Shown: in pieces, positions 60,181 through 64,000 of the stretch | How positions within the stretch are numbered: the stretch's first letter is position 1 | Layout: every line of letters starts with the position of its first letter | Assembly: GCF_021044795.1 (NCBI RefSeq) | Contig: NZ_JAJNOP010000004.1 | Source: Acidaminococcus hominis | GTDB taxonomy: Bacteria > Bacillota > Negativicutes > Acidaminococcales > Acidaminococcaceae | DNA length: 64,000 bases | Direction: 5' to 3' (one strand) | The notes under the pieces: generated by a model | The model's database searches: none | What the model saw: only the letters and a program-made list of their open reading frames with translations | Told to the model about the DNA's origin: nothing | Translations under genes and position numbers: made by a program

Positions 60181-61347
60181 TTAATCCCGGTCAAACAGGT
60201 CCCGGGTAAAGACCTTTTCTTTCACGTCCGCCAGTTCCTCCGACCAGCGGTTGGCCACAATCACGTCGCTGACCTTCTTAAATTCTGCCAAATCCCGAAT
60301 CACCCGGGAATGGAAAAATTCGTCTTCCTTCAGGGTAGGTTCGTACACCACCACCGGCACGCCCTTGGCCTTGATGCGCTTCATGACGCCCTGGATGGCG
60401 GAGGCCCGGAAATTGTCCGAGTCCGTTTTCATGGTCAGCCGGTACATCCCCACCACCGCCGGTTTCCGAGAGAGAATGGTATCGGAGATAAAGTCCTTCC
60501 GGGTCCGGTTGGCTTCCACAATGGCGGAAATCAGATTTTGGGGCACGTCCTGGTAGTTGGCCAAAAGCTGCTTGGTATCCTTGGGCAGGCAGTAGCCCCC
60601 GTAGCCAAAGGAGGGATTGTTGTAGAAATCACCAATCCGGGGATCCAGGCAAACCCCGTCGATAATCTGTCGGGTGTTCAGGCCCCGGACCTGCGCATAA
60701 GAATCCAGTTCGTTGAAATAGGCCACCCGGAGCGCCAGGTACGTATTGGCAAACAGCTTGATGGCTTCCGCTTCCGTAGAGCCCGTAAACAGCACAGGCA
60801 CGTCCTTTTTGGCAGCCCCTTCTTCCAGCAGCTGGGCAAACCGATGGCCTGCCGGCGTATCGCTGCCCACCACGATGCGGGAGGGGTACAGGTTGTCATG
60901 CAGGGCCTTCCCTTCCCGGAGAAATTCCGGAGAAAACAGGATATGGTCCGTCCCGTACTGGGTCCGCATAGCCTCCGTATAGCCCACCGGCACCGTGGAC
61001 TTGATGACCATATAAGCTTCAGGAGCAATGGAAAGCACCTGCTCAATCACGCTTTCCACAGAGGACGTGTCAAAGAAGTTCTTCTGAGGATCATAATTGG
61101 TGGGCGTAGCAATGATGACATAGTCCGCCTCCCCGTAGGCCTCCTGGGGATCCACAGTGGCCCGAAAATCCAATGCTTTATTTTGCAAGAAACGGGAGAT
61201 ATCCTGGTCCTCAATAGGCGATTCTCCCCGATTCAGCATTTCCACCTTGGCGGACACAATATCCAGTGCCACAACGTGGTTATGCTGTGCCAAAAGCAGC
61301 CCGTTGGAAATTCCCACGTAGCCTGTTCCGGCAATGGCAATCTTCAT
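60181..61347 (-). CDS. ugd: UDP-glucose 6-dehydrogenase
   Basis: A 388-residue enzyme that oxidises UDP-glucose to UDP-glucuronate with NAD. NAD site IAIAGTGYVGISNG, the STVPVGYT loop, the lysine/asparagine region EAEAIKLFANTYLALRVAYFNE, and the catalytic cysteine in GYGGYCLPKDTKQ. Size is that of the shorter bacterial Ugd form. ATG 61347 has GAGGGGG upstream and starts the Rossmann fold; the longer start lacks support. Confidence 0.95.
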   Translation of the reverse strand: MKIAIAGTGYVGISNGLLLAQHNHVVALDIVSAKVEMLNRGESPIEDQDISRFLQNKALDFRATVDPQEAYGEADYVIIATPTNYDPQKNFFDTSSVESVIEQVLSIAPEAYMVIKSTVPVGYTEAMRTQYGTDHILFSPEFLREGKALHDNLYPSRIVVGSDTPAGHRFAQLLEEGAAKKDVPVLFTGSTEAEAIKLFANTYLALRVAYFNELDSYAQVRGLNTRQIIDGVCLDPRIGDFYNNPSFGYGGYCLPKDTKQLLANYQDVPQNLISAIVEANRTRKDFISDTILSRKPAVVGMYRLTMKTDSDNFRASAIQGVMKRIKAKGVPVVVYEPTLKEDEFFHSRVIRDLAEFKKVSDVIVANRWSEELADVKEKVFTRDLFDRD

Positions 61348-61386
61348 GCTATTTTCCCCCTCTATTTCAGTAACACAATACATTCT

Positions 61387-61423
61387 ATTATACCACAAAA
61401 GGACCGTGGAATGCCCACGGTCC
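61387..61423 (-). promoter_or_regulatory. Nitrilase-gene terminator followed by the ugd promoter
   Basis: GGACCGTGG (61415-61423 on minus) pairs with CCACGGTCC (61401-61409), followed by TTTT, ending the upstream gene. Directly after it is an extended -10, TGGTATAAT (TATAAT at 61387-61392), for ugd. Confidence 0.65.
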
Positions 61424-61449
61424 CAAGGGTTTGGAACGGACTATACAGT

Positions 61450-62283
61450 CTATTTGGTTCTCGCCAATTGATACACATCCGGCCGGCGATTGGCCAGGGT
61501 AAAGGTTTCTTCCCGAACCTGTTTCACATAGTCCAGGTCAATTTCTGCCAGGATTATCCCCGGTCTATTGGACGCCCGGGCAATCACCTGGCCCCAGGGG
61601 TCAATGATCAGGGAATTGCCATAGGCCTGGAATTTGGGTTTCTTACCAATCTGGTCCGGGGCAATCACGTAGCATTCATTTTCAATGGCCCGTGCCCGGA
61701 GCAGCACTTCCCAGTGGTCCTTCCCGGTATTCACCGTAAAGTTGGCGGGAATGGTCAGCACCTTGGCCCCTTCTAACGCCATCAGCCGGAACTGTTCCCC
61801 AAAGCGGATATCGTAGCAGATGGCCAGACCCAGTTTTCCCAGCTCTCCGGCTTCCGCCGTCACCACCTGGTCCCCGGGACATACCCGGTCAGATTCCCGG
61901 CTGGTCACCCCGCTGGACAGCACCACGTCAAAGGGATGGAGTTTCCGGTACTTGGCCAGCAGCTGCCCCTCCGGGCTCAGCAGATAAGTGGTATTATAGG
62001 GCCGCTTGGGGTCCTGGTCGTTGGTTTCATAAATGCTGCCGGCTTCCAGCCACAGGCCGTAGTCCTTGGCCAGCTGGGCCATCACCTGATAGGTCCTGCC
62101 GCCCAGCAGACTTTCTGCATGGTCAGCAATACCCCGGCCCAGGTAGTTCATGCATTCCGGGAACACCACCAGCTGGGCTCCCCGCTGGGCCGCTTCTTTT
62201 ACGTAATAGGCAGCCGTTTCCAGATTCTGTTCCAGGTTGTCCTGGGAATCCATCTGCACCGCTGCTGCAATCCATTTTGTCAT
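61450..62283 (-). CDS. Carbon-nitrogen hydrolase (nitrilase superfamily, NIT1-like)
   Basis: A 277-residue amidase with the Glu-Lys-Cys triad: E in VVFPECMNYLGR, K in KYRKLHPFDV and C in LAICYDIRFGEQFR. The overall sequence resembles the NIT1/deaminated-glutathione amidase branch, which repairs side products of transamination of glutathione. In a cell rich in aminotransferases this would make sense, but the substrate is inferred. AAGGAGG lies upstream of ATG 62283. Monocistronic. Confidence 0.88.
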   Translation of the reverse strand: MTKWIAAAVQMDSQDNLEQNLETAAYYVKEAAQRGAQLVVFPECMNYLGRGIADHAESLLGGRTYQVMAQLAKDYGLWLEAGSIYETNDQDPKRPYNTTYLLSPEGQLLAKYRKLHPFDVVLSSGVTSRESDRVCPGDQVVTAEAGELGKLGLAICYDIRFGEQFRLMALEGAKVLTIPANFTVNTGKDHWEVLLRARAIENECYVIAPDQIGKKPKFQAYGNSLIIDPWGQVIARASNRPGIILAEIDLDYVKQVREETFTLANRRPDVYQLARTK

Positions 62284-62437
62284 AGGCTATAGCCTCCTTA
62301 CAAAGCCTGGCAGGCCAGGCATCCAGGGTAATTTCTACAGAAAATGCAACTGTATATTTTATTATACAACGGGCAAAGAAGTTTCAGGGATTTTTTCCAG
62401 CTGACATCCCGGTTCACGGTTCATTTTGTTTCAACTC

Positions 62438-62466
62438 TTTCAATTTTCTTTGATATAACTTATAAT
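62438..62466 (+). promoter_or_regulatory. Possible promoter of the phosphoethanolamine transferase
   Basis: TATAAT (62461-62466) with a weak -35, TTTCAA (62438-62443), 17 bases upstream. Confidence 0.4.
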
Positions 62467-62516
62467 AATGGCAAATATTTTTGTCACATATTATACACAA
62501 TATTGGAGGTTTATCG

Positions 62517-63854
62517 TTGCAAATTCCGTTACTCGCCCCTTCCACCAAACACAATCTGTGCAGCAGTCTCAAGACTGCTTTGCGCATCGTCCTATTTTTC
62601 CTATTGCTCTGGTTTAGTTTCTTTCAATCTCCCTTGCTGCCCCTGCACCACATCACCCAGCTGCGGCTGCTGCGCAGCTTTGTCTTCCTCTGGGGCTGCC
62701 TGTTTCTCCAAGAGAGCCTAACCTCCAGGAAGCTCTCCCTGGAGTCCCTTCCCCTGCTGCTCCTGCTGTTATGGCTGGTTCCCTACAGCTATGTTTTTTC
62801 CTGGATTCCCGACTATTTTCAAGAAGACGTGGGCAGTTACTGGATTTTCCCCAGCCTGCTGTACACCACCGTCTGGCTGCTGCAGCAACTGCTGCCCCAA
62901 GCCGGACGGCTGCAGCTGCCGCTTGGTGTGCTTTGTGCCCTGCCCCTGTGGGGCGAAATCACCAGTGCCATGGCTTATCTGTTTTATTTCGTCCATTACG
63001 GCAAACCCATGGATGAGATCATCCTGATGTCCATCATCGCCACCACTCCGCTGGAAGCCTACAACTATTTGACGGCTACGTTTTCCCAGCCCCTGCTGCT
63101 TACCATTCTTCTGCTTCTGGCAGGGTCTTTTCTGGCGCTGGTCCATAGTTTGGCCTTCCCCGCTGCGCAGAAAAGCCTGTCGGTAAGCTCCCGCAAGAAA
63201 CAGCTTGCCGTTTTGGCCTTAGTGTTATACTTTACAGGCAGTTATACCTTTTCCGTCTTTCCCTTGGACCGTTTGACGCATCTATACCAAAAAGGCGGCC
63301 CTATGCGCGCTTTTCTGGAGTTAAAGAAAAACCTGCCCCGAAATACACAAAAGCTTCAGCTGCTGTCCCAAGAACAGTTAATTAGTCAAAAAGTTCCCGG
63401 AACCATCATTTTGGTCATTGGAGAAAGTGCCACCCGGGATGCCATGTCAGCCTTTGCCCCCACCAGTTTTGATTCCACCCCCTGGGAACGGACCATGAAA
63501 CAGAATCCCAATTTTTTCTTTTATCCCAATTCCTACGCCAATTTTCCCAACACCATTATGGCCGTAACCCAAGCTCTTACCAGTGCCAACCAGTACAACC
63601 GAGTGCCCCTCAAAAAGGCCGTGGATCTTATGAGCCTAGCCAAAAAAGCCGGTTATACCACCTACTGGCTTTCTACCCAGGAAGCCGGGGTTGTCTCCGA
63701 TGCGGGCATTACCGTCATTTCCCAGCAGGCGGATTACCGGGAAAATTTCAAAGGAACCGATGAAGTGCTGCTTTCCGCCCTTCAAGAAGTTCCTGGCGGC
63801 CAGAACAATTTTATTGTACTGCACCTGACCGGCAGCCATTTCCGCTATGACTGA
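62517..63854 (+). pseudogene. Phosphoethanolamine transferase (EptA/CptA type), truncated
   Basis: 445 residues of a lipid A/LPS phosphoethanolamine transferase. Five N-terminal membrane helices are followed by the alkaline-phosphatase-like domain with the catalytic threonine in VIGESATRDAMSAF and a YPNSYANFPNTIMAVTQALTSAN stretch. The frame stops at HLTGSHFRYD; the continuation expected in the family, a YTDTIL segment, is found 5 bases later in the +1 frame and then fades, so an internal deletion seems to have removed part of the domain. The C-terminal metal ligands are not seen before base 64000. TTG 62517 is the start by its GGAGG at 7 bases; the TTG at 62481 has none. Confidence 0.75.
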
Positions 63855-63969
63855 ATATACCGATACGATTTTGCCATGTGCACGGACTTTTTTTACCACT
63901 CTGCCGCAGTTATTTGACCATCCTTCCGGAAGTATTTGCCACCCTGCTCAATAACTCTCATACTGAAGA

Positions 63970-63993
63970 TAGCACACGGTTCTCGTGTGACTT
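63970..63993. repeat. Possible REP-like palindrome
   Basis: CACACGGTTCTCGTGTG forms a 6-bp stem with a 5-base loop. The AAGTCACACGAGAACCGTGTG reading resembles short palindromes linked to REP-associated (IS200-like) transposases in Firmicutes. It lies at the window edge, just after the broken transferase gene. Confidence 0.35.
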
Positions 63994-64000
63994 TAGTATA

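Overview
The window looks like chromosomal DNA of a diderm Firmicute of the class Negativicutes, most likely Acidaminococcaceae and plausibly Acidaminococcus. This is inferred from Firmicute-style gene order (ylxM-ffh-rpsP-khpA-ylqD-rimM-trmD-rplS; rbgA-rnhB; tig-clpP-clpX-lon-engB) combined with outer-membrane features (two giant type V autotransporters, a lipid phosphoethanolamine transferase, UDP-galacturonate synthesis) and genes typical of an amino-acid-fermenting anaerobe (aminotransferases, an AGCS-type Na+/amino acid symporter, a flavodiiron protein, a rubrerythrin-like protein). I could not run a search, so the genus is a guess.

Layout. 1-7050: partial DEAD-box helicase, a dispersed structured repeat, a secreted tannase-like esterase, two aminotransferases flanking a uridine-kinase-like protein. 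7161-13740 (minus): one probable operon, rbgA-rnhB-yraN-comM-[prepilin peptidase/PilM/PilN fusion]-pilO, joining housekeeping to DNA uptake and type IV pilus assembly. 14002-19501 (minus): lepB, a small membrane protein, rplS and the ffh/rpsP/trmD ribosome-SRP operon. 19553-24330: a protein of unknown function, the thiDME thiamin salvage genes and transketolase. 24672-32924: an EF-G paralogue, a TVP38 membrane protein, recG, rpmB, a zinc-ribbon protein and pnp. 33134-35145: a divergent flavodiiron protein and Crp/Fnr regulator.

35221-48250 holds two tandem paralogous autotransporters. They share signal peptide, beta-barrel, promoter, operator, leader and flanking hairpins, so the whole unit was duplicated. 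The downstream copy carries a one-base frameshift. 48851-56773: aldo/keto reductase, ferritin-like protein and the proteostasis run engB, lon, clpX, clpP, tig. 57182-58585: an amino acid symporter. After the second copy of the structured repeat come UDP-glucuronate epimerase, UDP-glucose dehydrogenase, a nitrilase-family amidase and a phosphoethanolamine transferase that is cut short near the window end.

The most unusual items are the two-copy structured repeat with a compensatory base-pair change (659-945 and 58667-59048), the PilD-PilM-PilN single-chain fusion, the palindrome placed at identical spacing before both autotransporter promoters, the yraN gene that appears to lack a canonical start codon, and the EF-G paralogue whose P-loop lysine is threonine. 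No tRNA, rRNA, CRISPR array or complete insertion sequence was seen.
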